Source: Winogradskyella wichelsiae
Lineage (GTDB): Bacteria; Bacteroidota; Bacteroidia; Flavobacteriales; Flavobacteriaceae
DNA: 64,000 nucleotides
Direction: 5' to 3'
NCBI RefSeq assembly: GCF_013403925.1
Contig: NZ_JABFDJ010000007.1
Span: forward strand, 124,001 to 188,000
The notes under the pieces are model-generated. The model was not told the DNA's origin, ran no database searches, and saw only the letters and a list, made by a program, of their open reading frames with translations. The translations under genes and the position numbers were made by a program. Of the stretch, positions 25,027 through 35,081 are shown in pieces; positions within the stretch are counted from its first letter, which is position 1, and every line of letters begins with the position of its first letter.

Positions 25027-26919
25027 ATGAAGAATTATTTTGCCATTTTTGGCCTAAGTATCGTTTTGGTTGGTTGCGGATCAGCAAAACCAAACATTGA
25101 CGATTTAGCAGTAAGTAACCCTATTGAAACTGCTTTAGATTTAACAGCAATTAATAATGATAGAGTACCTGTTACTATTAATCCTGGTCGCTTTACTGCA
25201 GATATCGTTACATACAGATTGCCAAGAGTGGTACAAGGAACATATTCCGTAAGTGATTTCGGAAAGTATATTGATGATTTAAAGGCGCTAGATTATGAGG
25301 GAAATGAATTAGCGGTTACTAAGGTAGACGATAATACATGGACCATTGCTGAAGCAACAAAATTAGATAAGATTCAATATTACGTTAATGATACTTTTGA
25401 TATTGAGCAAGCTGGAGGTATAGGTGGTGAAGAACCTTTTTCGCCTGCAGGAACAAATATAGAAGAAGACAACTATGTATTAAACTTACATGGCTTTATT
25501 GGGTATTTCGATTCTTTAAAAAACAGTCAATATGATTTAGATGTTACTGCACCTGCTGATTTTATTAGAACTTCTGCTTTAGAAAAAACAGGAACTACAA
25601 CTAGTGAAGATGGTAAGTCTATAACAACAAGTTATTTTGCACCACGTTATTTTGATATTACAGATAACCCAATGATGTATGGTAATTTAGATGTTGAAGA
25701 ATTTATGGTCGGAGACATTAAAATTGTGTTAAGCGTATATTCTCCGAATAATGTTCATACAGCCGAAAGTCAGAAGGAAACAGTATTTAAAATGATGGAA
25801 GCTCAAAAGGCTTATTTAGGTGATGTAAATAGTACGCCTCGTTATGATATTTATTTGTATTTGTCTGATGGGTCTGAAACAGCACCAAAAGGTTTTGGCG
25901 CATTAGAACATCATACATCTACTGTAGTAGTTTTACCAGAATCTTCTAGCAAAGAGGGTTTGGCAGCATCGATTGTAGATGTAGTTGCGCATGAGTTTTT
26001 TCATATTGTAACTCCTTTATCAGTACATTCTGAAGATGTTCATTATTTTGATTATAATAAACCTACATTTTCTAAGCATTTATGGATGTATGAAGGTGTA
26101 ACGGAATATTTTGCTCAACATTTTCAAGTTTATGAAGGTTTAGTAGATGCTCAAACATTTTACAATACTATGCAATCTAAAATTCAAACATCAAAACGTA
26201 TGGATGATGCTATGAGTTTTACAATTATGAGTGAAAATGTTTTAGAAGAACCATATGCGTCTAACTATTACAATGTATATCAAAAAGGTGCTTTAATCGG
26301 TATGTGTATTGATATTTTAATGCGAAAGGAAAGTGATGGACAAAGAAGTATGTTATCTTTAATGAAAGAATTATCTGTAAAATATGGTGAGAACAAACCA
26401 TTTGATGACGATTCAATTATATCAGAAATTACGGCTATGACTTACCCAAGTGTTGGAGAGTTTTTAACGACACATGTTCAAGGTGATGTACCTATTAATT
26501 ACAGTGAATTTTTTACAATGGTAGGTTTAACAAAAGGAGAAACACTTTTAGAAACTAATTACATTTTTGCAGGTGGTCAGAATATTATTTTTGATGCAGA
26601 TCAAGAAAAAGGAATGCTTTTCTTTTCTTCAGTGGCTTTGAATAACTCATTTTGGAAAGAACAAGGTGTTCAAGAAGGAGATATTATTAAGAAAGTAAAT
26701 GGTGATGAATTAACATTACTGAATGCAAACGAGGTAATACGCGGTATGTTCTCATGGCAAGAAGGGCAGGAAATTACTATGAATTTAGAAAGAGATGGTG
26801 AACCTGTTGAAATAAAAGCAACACTAACTAAAGCATACGCTTCGTCAGATAGTATTGTTGAAGATGAAAATGCTACTGATGCTCAAAAAGCGGTAAGAGC
26901 AGCATGGCTAAAGGGTTAA
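25027..26919 (+). CDS. M61 family metallopeptidase, lipoprotein
   Basis: From ATG 25027 the product is 630 residues. The N-terminus MKNYFAIFGLSIVLVGCGS is a lipoprotein signal with the lipidated cysteine near residue 17. The middle holds a gluzincin active site: VAHEFFHIVTPLS with His322, Glu323 and His326, the preceding GFGALEHHTST, and a likely third zinc ligand in MYEGVTEYFAQH. A PDZ domain near residues 520-600 (QEGDIIKKVNGDEL) ends the protein, the standard M61 (glycyl aminopeptidase-like) order. It should trim peptides in the periplasm or on the surface. A longer frame starting at a TTG at 24994 exists but overlaps the promoter. Confidence 0.93.
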   Translation: MKNYFAIFGLSIVLVGCGSAKPNIDDLAVSNPIETALDLTAINNDRVPVTINPGRFTADIVTYRLPRVVQGTYSVSDFGKYIDDLKALDYEGNELAVTKVDDNTWTIAEATKLDKIQYYVNDTFDIEQAGGIGGEEPFSPAGTNIEEDNYVLNLHGFIGYFDSLKNSQYDLDVTAPADFIRTSALEKTGTTTSEDGKSITTSYFAPRYFDITDNPMMYGNLDVEEFMVGDIKIVLSVYSPNNVHTAESQKETVFKMMEAQKAYLGDVNSTPRYDIYLYLSDGSETAPKGFGALEHHTSTVVVLPESSSKEGLAASIVDVVAHEFFHIVTPLSVHSEDVHYFDYNKPTFSKHLWMYEGVTEYFAQHFQVYEGLVDAQTFYNTMQSKIQTSKRMDDAMSFTIMSENVLEEPYASNYYNVYQKGALIGMCIDILMRKESDGQRSMLSLMKELSVKYGENKPFDDDSIISEITAMTYPSVGEFLTTHVQGDVPINYSEFFTMVGLTKGETLLETNYIFAGGQNIIFDADQEKGMLFFSSVALNNSFWKEQGVQEGDIIKKVNGDELTLLNANEVIRGMFSWQEGQEITMNLERDGEPVEIKATLTKAYASSDSIVEDENATDAQKAVRAAWLKG

Positions 26920-26936
26920 TTAGCGATAAGAATTAA

Positions 26937-26975
26937 AAAAAAAGCTGATAAACAAATTGTTTATCAGCTTTTTTT
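26937..26975. terminator. Bidirectional terminator after the M61 gene
   Basis: AAGCTGATAAAC (26942-26953) pairs perfectly with GTTTATCAGCTT (26959-26970), with an A tract before and a T tract after. It serves the peptidase and the convergent histidine kinase gene. Confidence 0.9.
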
Positions 26976-26986
26976 ATGCGGTATAT

Positions 26987-28168
26987 TTAGGCTATCGTAA
27001 AGCTGAATGTGCTTCCTTTTTCTAATTCTGATACTACAGATATTTTTCCTCCTAATTTTTCTACTAAGTTCTTAACGGTACTTAATCCAATACCTGTACC
27101 TGTATTTCTAAAATTATTTTTTACAGTTTTAAAAATTTCAAAAATTTGTTCTAGCTCATTTTCAGGGATTCCAATACCGTTGTCAATAACGCTAAATTTA
27201 TGATGAGAATCTAGTTGTTTATAAGTTATTTCAACAATGCGGTTGGGTTTATTATTGTATTTAAGCGCATTGTCTACCAAATTCATTAATATTTGGGTTA
27301 TTGCAGCCTTGTTCACTTTATAGATTAGAGCATTATCGTATAGAAGTTTTACATTATTAGCAACATGTATTTGTTTAATTCCTTCTATAACTGATTTTAA
27401 CTCAATGTCTTCTTTTTTAGAATTTAAAAGTTCATTTGCGGTGTAGTACAACAACATGCCATCTATATAATCTTTAAGAATTGTTGTAGAATCTTCAATA
27501 TATTCTAAATATTGAAGTGAATCTTCAGATAGATTGTTTTGATTTTCTTCTTTTAATAAATCAGTTAATGATATGATATTAGATAAAGGTGATTTTAAAT
27601 CATGAGAAACCAAACTCGCAAATGATTTAAGCTGATCGTTACGTTGTTCTAGTTCTGCTTTTACGGTATTAAGGTTATCATTCCTCTTCTGTAATTCAAA
27701 TAAATTTACAACTTGTTGTCCTAGTGTCTTAATTGCTTTAATTTGAGAAGCATTTAGTTTTCTAGGTTTAAAATCATAAACACAGATGGTTCCTAATTTA
27801 AACCCTGATTTATTTATTAAAGGTACGCCTGCGTAAAAAGATATATTTTGTTCATTAATTAATGGGTTATCAAAAAAACGATCATCTTTACTTGCATCTT
27901 CAATAATAAAAATATCATCTTCTAAAATAGCATGTCCACAAAAAGATACATTTCGTGGTGTTTCGGTTAAGGTCATACCATAACGCGATTTAAAATAATT
28001 ACGGTCTTTATCTAAAACAGTAATAAGAGCAATGGGAACGTCGCATATTGTAGCAGCTAATTCTGTAAGGTTATCATAGTCTCGCTCAGGTAAGGTGTCT
28101 ATAATATTATAGGATTTTACAGCAATTAATCGTTCTGCTTCGTTATTAGGAAAGTTGGGGCTTTTCAT
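26987..28168 (-). CDS. GAF domain sensor histidine kinase
   Basis: The 393-residue protein has an N-terminal GAF domain (about residues 20-160, with FCGHAILEDDIFIIEDA and SFYAGVPLINKSGFKLGTIC). A coiled-coil linker, a HisKA domain with phospho-acceptor His189 in SLVSHDLKSPLSNI, and a HATPase domain follow: N box LMNLVDNALKYN, G1 DNGIGIP, F box IFEIFK and G2 GTGIGLSTVKNL. There is no membrane segment, so it senses a cytoplasmic signal or small ligand. No response regulator gene is adjacent, making it an orphan kinase. Its partner is unknown. Confidence 0.93.
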   Translation of the reverse strand: MKSPNFPNNEAERLIAVKSYNIIDTLPERDYDNLTELAATICDVPIALITVLDKDRNYFKSRYGMTLTETPRNVSFCGHAILEDDIFIIEDASKDDRFFDNPLINEQNISFYAGVPLINKSGFKLGTICVYDFKPRKLNASQIKAIKTLGQQVVNLFELQKRNDNLNTVKAELEQRNDQLKSFASLVSHDLKSPLSNIISLTDLLKEENQNNLSEDSLQYLEYIEDSTTILKDYIDGMLLYYTANELLNSKKEDIELKSVIEGIKQIHVANNVKLLYDNALIYKVNKAAITQILMNLVDNALKYNNKPNRIVEITYKQLDSHHKFSVIDNGIGIPENELEQIFEIFKTVKNNFRNTGTGIGLSTVKNLVEKLGGKISVVSELEKGSTFSFTIA

Positions 28169-28240
28169 AAAAAATTAATTTAGCGTACTACATACGTAAT
28201 TTATTTAAGTAGGGATTTTATAATTAAGTGTAAAAATACA

Positions 28241-29728
28241 TTAATATTTCGCTGATTTACCTTTAGTTAGAGAATTTTCGATAAAAAATCTTAAATCGTC
28301 ATTAGATTTTATAAGGTCTTCATTTCTTAAATACATCATGTGCCCGCTTCTGTAACCTTTAAAGAAAAAACGGTCTTTCATTTTTCCACTAGGGTCTATT
28401 TGCCATTGCGAATATTTAGCAGAGAAATAAGTTGTAGCACCATCGTAATACCCAGATTGTGTAAGCACTTTTAAATAGGGGTTTTGTGCCATGGCTTGGC
28501 GAAGGTCGTCTCTAGTGGTGTCATTACTATTGTCCCAGCGTCCAACATTACCAAACACATTATATTTAACATCCGTTTTAAAACCTAATTCGTTCTGAAT
28601 ATAATGATTTATAGCAGGAGTAAACGAATGCAACCAAGATGTAAGTTCTGGGCTGTAATCTGGTCTTGTACCTGTTTCTACTTTATCAATGCCAATATAT
28701 CTAGAATCTAAACGACCGATAGTTTGGCCCGTTTTATCTCGTAATAGTTCTTTCCAGAAAAAACGAGTCGGAACATCTAAATTTTGTTGTAAAATTACTT
28801 TTTCAGATAAACCAGAATAATAACTCATTTGCTTAGCGATTTCATTCTTTTTAGTTTCAGAAATAAAACCACCTTTAGTTATAGCAGGCATTAAAATGTT
28901 GATGGCAAAGTTTTCTGCTAGAGGTAAGATTTCAAGTAAATCTTTACTTTGAAGTTCTTCTGGTAACATTTTGTGATACCAAGCAGCTGCAGTGTAATAA
29001 GGTAAATTTAAACTTGAAGATAATGGGCCCCCTGTTCTAATAACTTTATAATCTGCAGGTGAAACCATAATAACGCCATTTAAATACATCCATTGTTTGT
29101 CTTGTAGCTCTAATGATAAGCCCATAACGCGAGTGCCTCCGTAACTTTCTCCAATAATATATTTAGGCGATTGCCACCTATTTTGTCTCGTGGTAAACGT
29201 ATTCATCCAACTTGCTAGATATTTAACATCAGCATTAATACCAAAGAATAATTTATCTGAAGGTAATTCACCATCTTTATCTGCAACTTTTCTAGAATAA
29301 CCTGTGTTTACAGGGTTTATGTAAACGATATCAGCGATGTCTAAAATAGAATTAGGATTATCTTTTACTCCGTAAGGTTGTACGGGGTAACCTTCATCAT
29401 CAATTTTTAAAACCTTTGGTCCTGTGTAGGCAATATGCATCCATACAGAAGCAGATCCTGGTCCTCCATTAAAAGAATAAATAATTGGTCTATTGGCATC
29501 CTTGGTGTCATTAGTGCGTTTATAATAGGTGTAATAGAGTGATGCAATCATTTTTCCGTTATCATCCCAAACAGGTTGAAATCCAGTTTCAGCAGTATAA
29601 TTGATTGTTTTTTCTTTAATAAGAACAGAACTATTGGTTACATAAGCAGTATCTGTAGGAATTTTTAAATTTTGAGAAAAACTAAAAGCAAAACTTAATA
29701 ATAGTAAAAGTGTAATTTGAAATTTCAT
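28241..29728 (-). CDS. S10 family serine carboxypeptidase-like peptidase
   Basis: From ATG 29728 the product is 495 residues with signal peptide MKFQITLLLLLSFAFSFSQN. The serine carboxypeptidase signature is complete: oxyanion motif FNGGPGSASVW (residues 86-96), nucleophile Ser195 in IIGESYGGTR, Asp in SGYYDGATTY and His in GYRSGHMMYL. It probably removes C-terminal residues from peptides in the periplasm. The frame stays open upstream for 29 more codons to 29815, but that part lies inside the neighbouring gene and precedes the signal peptide, so the shorter start is chosen. It is 44 bases downstream of the TIGR02757 gene stop. Confidence 0.92.
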   Translation of the reverse strand: MKFQITLLLLLSFAFSFSQNLKIPTDTAYVTNSSVLIKEKTINYTAETGFQPVWDDNGKMIASLYYTYYKRTNDTKDANRPIIYSFNGGPGSASVWMHIAYTGPKVLKIDDEGYPVQPYGVKDNPNSILDIADIVYINPVNTGYSRKVADKDGELPSDKLFFGINADVKYLASWMNTFTTRQNRWQSPKYIIGESYGGTRVMGLSLELQDKQWMYLNGVIMVSPADYKVIRTGGPLSSSLNLPYYTAAAWYHKMLPEELQSKDLLEILPLAENFAINILMPAITKGGFISETKKNEIAKQMSYYSGLSEKVILQQNLDVPTRFFWKELLRDKTGQTIGRLDSRYIGIDKVETGTRPDYSPELTSWLHSFTPAINHYIQNELGFKTDVKYNVFGNVGRWDNSNDTTRDDLRQAMAQNPYLKVLTQSGYYDGATTYFSAKYSQWQIDPSGKMKDRFFFKGYRSGHMMYLRNEDLIKSNDDLRFFIENSLTKGKSAKY

Positions 29729-29771
29729 TGTAAGAAAATTTAGATTTATAGATACTGAATAGAACTTAAAT

Positions 29772-30542
29772 TTAGAAACCTTCAAAAACGCCGAGCCCAA
29801 ATAAAGCAAAATCATATTTCACAGGGTCTTTAGCGTCTAGTTTTCGTAGAGCTTTGTCTAGTTCGGCTAAGGCTTTGCCGTCATTTTGTTTTCGTTTTAG
29901 TAAACCAAGTTTACGTGCTACATTTCCAGAGTGAACATCTAACGGGCAGCTTAATGTAGCAGGTGATATGGATTTCCAAATTCCGAAATCTACACCGTTA
30001 TTATCATCTCTTATCATCCACCGTAAATACATATTGATTCTTTTAGCTGCTGAATTTTTAAGCGGATCACTAACATGTTTTTGGGTGCGTTCTAAATGAG
30101 GAATTTCAAAAAAAACTTTTTTAAATTGATGTATGCTTTTCTGAATAGAATCTTTTTCAACATGGCTTTTAAAAACAGCTTCAAGTCCATTATGGTTTTT
30201 ATAAATATGTTGTAAGCTTTGAATAAATTGTATAAAATCAAAGCCATTAAAAGTTCTGTGAACAAAAGGTTCTAATCGCTCTAAATCAGACTCTTTATGT
30301 TGTTCAATAAACTGAAAAGGGGCGTGGTCGAGTAGCTCCATCATCATATTGGCATTTTTAATGATGCTTTTTCTGTTTCCCCAAGCTATCGTTGCAGATA
30401 AAAAACCAGCAATCTCTATATCTTCTTTTTTAGAAAACTGATGAGGAATCTGAATGGGATCACTCTCAATAAATTTAGGATGGTTATAGAGTTCAACCTT
30501 TTCATCCAAAAAGTCTTTAATCTCTGATTTTTTAAGTTTCAA
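29772..30542 (-). CDS. TIGR02757 family protein
   Basis: The 256-residue protein matches TIGR02757 (DUF2400), a helical family of unknown function in Bacteroidetes and some other phyla. Recognisable blocks are DIEIAGFLSATIAWGNRKSI near residue 43, RTFNGFDFIQF near 91, the NMYLRWMIR segment near 170, and LDVHSGNVARKLGLLKRKQN near 201. The general shape is like a HhH-type DNA glycosylase fold, but no catalytic role is proven. It is 38 bases downstream of guaC on the same strand. Confidence 0.9.
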   Translation of the reverse strand: MKLKKSEIKDFLDEKVELYNHPKFIESDPIQIPHQFSKKEDIEIAGFLSATIAWGNRKSIIKNANMMMELLDHAPFQFIEQHKESDLERLEPFVHRTFNGFDFIQFIQSLQHIYKNHNGLEAVFKSHVEKDSIQKSIHQFKKVFFEIPHLERTQKHVSDPLKNSAAKRINMYLRWMIRDDNNGVDFGIWKSISPATLSCPLDVHSGNVARKLGLLKRKQNDGKALAELDKALRKLDAKDPVKYDFALFGLGVFEGF

Positions 30543-30580
30543 TATTTGATGATTATATTATAATAAATGTTTTTTTTCTC

Positions 30581-31621
30581 TTAACCATTATAGACTTGAT
30601 TCTCTTGTTCTGCAACACGAATAAAAGTAGTCCGTTTAGTTAATTCTTTTAAACGTTCAGCACCAACATAAGTACAAGTGCTACGAAGACCGCCTAGAAT
30701 ATCTTGCAGTGTGTTTTTCACGTCTCCTTTATAGATGACTTCAACCGTTTTACCTTCACTAGCTCTATATTCTGCAACACCTCCAACATATTTATCCATG
30801 GCTGTAGCAGAACTCATACCATAAAACTGTTTATATTGTTTATCATCTCTTGTTATAAGTTCTCCGCCGCTTTCGGTATGACCAGCAAACATGCCACCGA
30901 GCATTACAAAATCGGCACCAGCACCAAATGCTTTAGCAACATCTCCAGGTGTCGCGCATCCGCCATCACTAATAATTTGGCCACCTAAACCGTGAGCAGC
31001 ATCTGCACATTCTATAATTGCAGATAATTGAGGGTAACCAACGCCTGTTTTAACACGAGTAGTACAAACACTGCCCGGACCAATACCTACTTTTACTATA
31101 TCTGCACCCGAAAGAATTAACTGTTCTACCATTTCGCCTGTAACAACATTACCCGCAATAATAACTTTGTCTGGGTATGAATTACGTGTTTGTTGCAAGA
31201 ATTCTACAAAATGCTCTGAATAGCCATTGGCGACATCAATACAAATAAATTTTAGTTCAGGATGGTTTTTAAAAACCGTTTTTAGTTTTTTAGTGTCTGC
31301 TTCACCTGTTCCTGTACTTATAGCGATATGATCAATAATAGTATCTGGAGCTTTATCTAAAAATTCACTCCATTGTTCGGACGTGTAATGTTTGTGTATG
31401 GCAGTAAAGAGTTTTTGTTCTGAAAGGGCTAATGCCATTTCAAAAGTTCCGACAGTATCCATATTAGCAGCCATAATAGGAATGCCTTTCCAATCTTTTT
31501 TACTGTTAAGAAAACTAAAGTTGCGTTCTAAAGTTACTTGAGACCTACTTTTTAAGGTTGAACGTTTTGGACGAATCATCACGTCTTTAAAACCTAACTT
31601 TATGTCGTTTTCTATATGCAT
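30581..31621 (-). CDS. guaC: GMP reductase
   Basis: The 346-residue protein has the IMPDH/GMP reductase barrel without a CBS domain pair, the length of E. coli GuaC. The catalytic cysteine is Cys186 in [19 protein letters not shown], and the phosphate-binding [20 protein letters not shown] follows. It turns GMP into IMP using NADPH and so links guanine to adenine nucleotides. The absence of a CBS domain, the [11 protein letters not shown] sequence and the length argue for GuaC rather than GuaB. A TAnnTTTG promoter element lies 25 bases upstream of the ATG. Confidence 0.93.
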   Translation of the reverse strand: MHIENDIKLGFKDVMIRPKRSTLKSRSQVTLERNFSFLNSKKDWKGIPIMAANMDTVGTFEMALALSEQKLFTAIHKHYTSEQWSEFLDKAPDTIIDHIAISTGTGEADTKKLKTVFKNHPELKFICIDVANGYSEHFVEFLQQTRNSYPDKVIIAGNVVTGEMVEQLILSGADIVKVGIGPGSVCTTRVKTGVGYPQLSAIIECADAAHGLGGQIISDGGCATPGDVAKAFGAGADFVMLGGMFAGHTESGGELITRDDKQYKQFYGMSSATAMDKYVGGVAEYRASEGKTVEVIYKGDVKNTLQDILGGLRSTCTYVGAERLKELTKRTTFIRVAEQENQVYNG

Positions 31622-31646
31622 TTTTGAAGATTATTTTGGTTACTTT

Positions 31647-31654
31647 CAAAAATA
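31647..31654 (-). promoter_or_regulatory. -7 promoter element of guaC
   Basis: The minus strand reads TATTTTTG, a full TAnnTTTG match placed 25 bases before the guaC ATG. No riboswitch-like structure fits in the short leader. Confidence 0.5.
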
Positions 31655-31731
31655 CGAGTTCTATGAAAGAACGTGACTTTTAATTAAGAAAGTCTTATGA
31701 TGTTTTTATTAACAATTAATCGAAAAAATAA

Positions 31732-32112
31732 TTATTTCACTGCAATCATGCTAATTTCAACATTAACAAATTTGGGTAAATTAGCAACTTCAACAGTTTC
31801 TCTTGCTGGTGCCGTAGCTTCATCAAAATATTTTCCGTAGACTTCATTAATTTGAGAAAAGTTATTCATATCGCTAATAAAAATTGAAGATTTAATAACG
31901 TCATCAAAAGTCATGTCTGCTGCTTCTAAAACGGCTTTCATGTTTTCCATTACTTGTTTTGTTTCCGTTTTAATATCATCTATTACTAACTCCATCGTTT
32001 CTGGGTGGAGTGCAATCTGACCAGAAGTGTACAATGTATTACCTGATAAAATAGCTTGATTATAAGGACCTATAGGTGCAGGTGCTTTTGGGGTGTTTAT
32101 TATCTTTTTCAT
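31732..32112 (-). CDS. RidA family protein (reactive enamine/imine deaminase)
   Basis: The 126-residue protein has the RidA/YjgF signature: APAPIGPYNQAILSGNTLYT near residue 10, and ATAPARETVEVANLPKFVNV near the end with the arginine that binds the substrate carboxylate (R in PARETVEV). It hydrolyses reactive 2-aminoacrylate and related enamines made by PLP enzymes. It works as a trimer in the cytoplasm. It lies 95 bases downstream of the lptD-like stop on the same strand and 110 bases before the guaC start. Confidence 0.93.
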   Translation of the reverse strand: MKKIINTPKAPAPIGPYNQAILSGNTLYTSGQIALHPETMELVIDDIKTETKQVMENMKAVLEAADMTFDDVIKSSIFISDMNNFSQINEVYGKYFDEATAPARETVEVANLPKFVNVEISMIAVK

Positions 32113-32207
32113 ATTTTAGAGAGCTTGTTAATTATAAAAATGTAGTTCGAATTTAAACTATTCTTCTCACACAGAAAAGTAAAAGAAGCGATAAGTTAAT
32201 GCTCTAT

Positions 32208-34970
32208 TTAGTTACCGACTGACTGATCTGCTTGTTTCCTTTTGTCGTATTTTAAATCTTTAAGCAAGTTAGATTTAATACCAATAAAGAAATTCCAAGA
32301 GCTTCGGTCACTAAAAGGTATCCAAGTAAAATTCATACGCCAACTCAATAAGTCTCTTTCAAAACGTAATTGAGTATATGAGAATCCTTGGTTTGCAAAA
32401 TCATAGCCAGAAGATCCTCCTACAGTCCATTTAGGAGAAATATCTATATCTCCCGAAAACATAAGTGAATGCGAAGATATTTCATTTTCCCGCTGGGTAT
32501 TAGAGTAATTTGCGGCATAGGCTAATCTAAGACTCCAAGGTAATTTATAATTGTAAAATTCATTGTTTTCTTCTTTTTCATCATCCTCTTTGTCACTATC
32601 TGAGAGCCGCTTATTAGCGTAGTCTTCGGTTCTCCCAAATAAGTCATCCGTTCGTCCTCCTGATCGAGCAGATTCTTGAGCAGAAGCATCTTTTTCTTCA
32701 CTATCCTTTCCCGAAAAACTATCATTAGATAGCGTATAGCTCATACTTACATTAGCAGAGGTTAATCTAAATAAGCTTCCTCCGTTATTAATGTTAAAGC
32801 TATTTACAACAGCATTATTACTATCTAAAGCATAAGGGTTAAGGGTCATCCCGAAGTTAATACTCATTTTGTTATTTAAAATTTGAGTACCACCAGTCAT
32901 ACGTAATGGACTCCATTTTAATGAATCTGCAGCGATATTATAAGCGGTAGAGAAATTCAAACTATTTAATAGGGTTACTTTTTCGGCTTCTGTTTGTGTA
33001 GAATCTTTAGCGCGTATTTTTGCTTCAATGTTATTGCTTAAGCTTAGACCAACACTACTACTAAACGTATTTCCTGGTGCACCAGACAAAGAATTTTCAA
33101 AGCGACTATAAACTTCATCAGAAGTTGTGCCATCTGCATCTACAACTTCGTATGTTTCATAATATTGATCAAAGGCAGGACTTACAGAATAGCTTATAGA
33201 TGGACGCATAACGTGCCGTATCGCTTTTATTTTTGAGTCTTTGTTTTCGTTTTCAAAGTCATACATTCCGTAAATAGTTGTTCCTATACTGGCACCTGCA
33301 CTATATGTTAAGAAACGGTCAAAACCATTTTGATTTATCGTTACAGTTTCTTCTAAATCTTGATCGTAGTAACGACTTATCGTTTTTAAGGTCCAGTTTT
33401 CTTCCAGGCTAGCATTAGCACTAACACTGAAATAATCGAAGACTTTAAAATTTGTTGTAACGGGTATGCTGTGAGTCATTCCTATTTCGGCGTCATCAAA
33501 CATTTCACTTTTACCAAAAATAGAATCGTTAGTCTGTATGCTGTATTCACCTCTTGTGGATACCTGAAAATTAATGTTTTGTATAACCCCTTTTTTAGTG
33601 CCGTTTTTAGGTTCAAAAGGATAAACTCTACCCATAGAAGCTTGAAGTGTTGGGAGCGTTAAATTAACATCTCCTGTATTTGTATTTTGACTGTGTGTTG
33701 CTGTTAGGCTTAAATTTACTTGAGGCTCACCTGAAAATGTTTTAGAATAAGAAACAGAAGAGGCTAAAGTATTATTTAAAAAACTCGATTGATTTAATTG
33801 ATTTATAGATTCTTGAAAATAAGAACTACTACCTAAGTTTACAGAAGCAGAAAATCGAGAATTAGGGTTTGCTTTAGTATCTTGGCTGTGTGACCATCTA
33901 ATATTGTAAATAGTGCTTTGACTAAAATCAGGGAATCCTCGCTCTTCATTAAGTAAATTCTCGTACCTTAAACTTAAATTACCTCTATATTTATAGCGGA
34001 GCGCATAGTTGTTTTCAACCCTTATACCATAACTACCATTAGTATAATAATCGCCTAAAATCGCTAAATCTAAATAATCGCTAATCGAAAAATAGTAACC
34101 TCCATTCTGTAAATTATAACCTCTATTACTATCTTCACCAAAACTAGGTATAATAAGACCCGAAGTTTGTGTCTGAGTCATAGGGAAGAAAGCGAAAGGT
34201 AATGCTATAGGCGTCGGTACACCATAAATTTCCATATATGTTGGCCCAACAATAACTTTTTTATTAGGAACCATTTTCATTTTGGTTGTTACAAATTGAT
34301 ATTCTGGATCTTCTTCGTCTTCAGCAGTTGTAAATCGACCTTTTTTCATAAAATAGACCGAATCATTTTCTTTTTTTGTAATAGGAGAATAAACCTTAAA
34401 TCCTTGTTGTTCAGTTCTAGAATTAAAGACCAATGCTTTTTTAGATTCCGTATTAAAAACAATAGAATCTGGCTCGATAACATTTTCACCTTGCGTAAAA
34501 ACGGGTCTTTGACTATAACCTGTAGAATCCTTTATGCGGCCAGCGTAGACTAAATTTTTACTATAATCAATAACAATAACACCAGCTTTGATGTTCATAT
34601 CTTGATACAATACTTCAGCTTCATTGTATAAATATATTTGCGTTTTCTTTTGATTTAAAGACACATAATCTTTAGCTGTATATTTCACAGTGCCTTCAAG
34701 TAAGCCTTTTTGTTTTGTGGAGTCTTTCTTTGTAGAATCAACCTCTATAGTTTTTACAGGTAGACTAGCTATAGAATCTAAAGAAACTGAGGTAGAGTCT
34801 TTCTGCTGTTTAGCAGGGATAGTACCTTCTTTAATAGGTAATTCTTGAGCAAAGCTAAACGTGTTAATAAACACTGTAAAACTAAGGGTGAAAAGTATGT
34901 ATAAGCTTTTTGTCTGCAATGCTTTTAAATGTATTTTTGTAAAAGTATGGCTCGGTTTTTGGAACGCCAA
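32208..34970 (-). CDS. lptD: LPS-assembly protein LptD (outer-membrane lipopolysaccharide translocon)
   Basis: This long protein (920 residues from the TTG at 34970) fits the Bacteroidetes LptD type: signal peptide ending FSFAQ, a periplasmic OstA-like beta-jellyroll (about 110-260, GVIVIDYSKNLVYAGRIKDS), then a large beta-barrel with the PFAFFPMTQTQTSGLIIPSF motif near 260. It inserts LPS in the outer leaflet. The start is uncertain: the TTG at 34970 lies inside a TAnnTTTG box, and a second TTG at 34919 would give a normal 25-residue signal peptide (MQTKSLYILF...). Acidic stretch near residue 770 is unusual. It is divergent from the amidase gene. Confidence 0.88.
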   Translation of the reverse strand: MAFQKPSHTFTKIHLKALQTKSLYILFTLSFTVFINTFSFAQELPIKEGTIPAKQQKDSTSVSLDSIASLPVKTIEVDSTKKDSTKQKGLLEGTVKYTAKDYVSLNQKKTQIYLYNEAEVLYQDMNIKAGVIVIDYSKNLVYAGRIKDSTGYSQRPVFTQGENVIEPDSIVFNTESKKALVFNSRTEQQGFKVYSPITKKENDSVYFMKKGRFTTAEDEEDPEYQFVTTKMKMVPNKKVIVGPTYMEIYGVPTPIALPFAFFPMTQTQTSGLIIPSFGEDSNRGYNLQNGGYYFSISDYLDLAILGDYYTNGSYGIRVENNYALRYKYRGNLSLRYENLLNEERGFPDFSQSTIYNIRWSHSQDTKANPNSRFSASVNLGSSSYFQESINQLNQSSFLNNTLASSVSYSKTFSGEPQVNLSLTATHSQNTNTGDVNLTLPTLQASMGRVYPFEPKNGTKKGVIQNINFQVSTRGEYSIQTNDSIFGKSEMFDDAEIGMTHSIPVTTNFKVFDYFSVSANASLEENWTLKTISRYYDQDLEETVTINQNGFDRFLTYSAGASIGTTIYGMYDFENENKDSKIKAIRHVMRPSISYSVSPAFDQYYETYEVVDADGTTSDEVYSRFENSLSGAPGNTFSSSVGLSLSNNIEAKIRAKDSTQTEAEKVTLLNSLNFSTAYNIAADSLKWSPLRMTGGTQILNNKMSINFGMTLNPYALDSNNAVVNSFNINNGGSLFRLTSANVSMSYTLSNDSFSGKDSEEKDASAQESARSGGRTDDLFGRTEDYANKRLSDSDKEDDEKEENNEFYNYKLPWSLRLAYAANYSNTQRENEISSHSLMFSGDIDISPKWTVGGSSGYDFANQGFSYTQLRFERDLLSWRMNFTWIPFSDRSSWNFFIGIKSNLLKDLKYDKRKQADQSVGN

Positions 34971-34975
34971 AAGTA
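34968..34975 (-). promoter_or_regulatory. -7 promoter element overlapping the first lptD start
   Basis: The minus strand reads TACTTTTG, matching TAnnTTTG. Its last three bases are the TTG proposed as the lptD start. If it is used, translation must begin further in, most likely at the TTG at 34919. Confidence 0.4.
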
Positions 34976-35081
34976 CAGTATTTTTTTTGTGATTACTTTA
35001 ATAAAATTAGAAAATGAAAAATACTATTTTAAACCGATAGCACTTTGTACTAAAACAAGTTGATAAACCGTTAAATTAGAT

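Noticed and set aside
29729..29815. Longer start of the S10 peptidase
   Set aside because: It overlaps the TIGR02757 gene end and puts 29 residues before a typical signal peptide.
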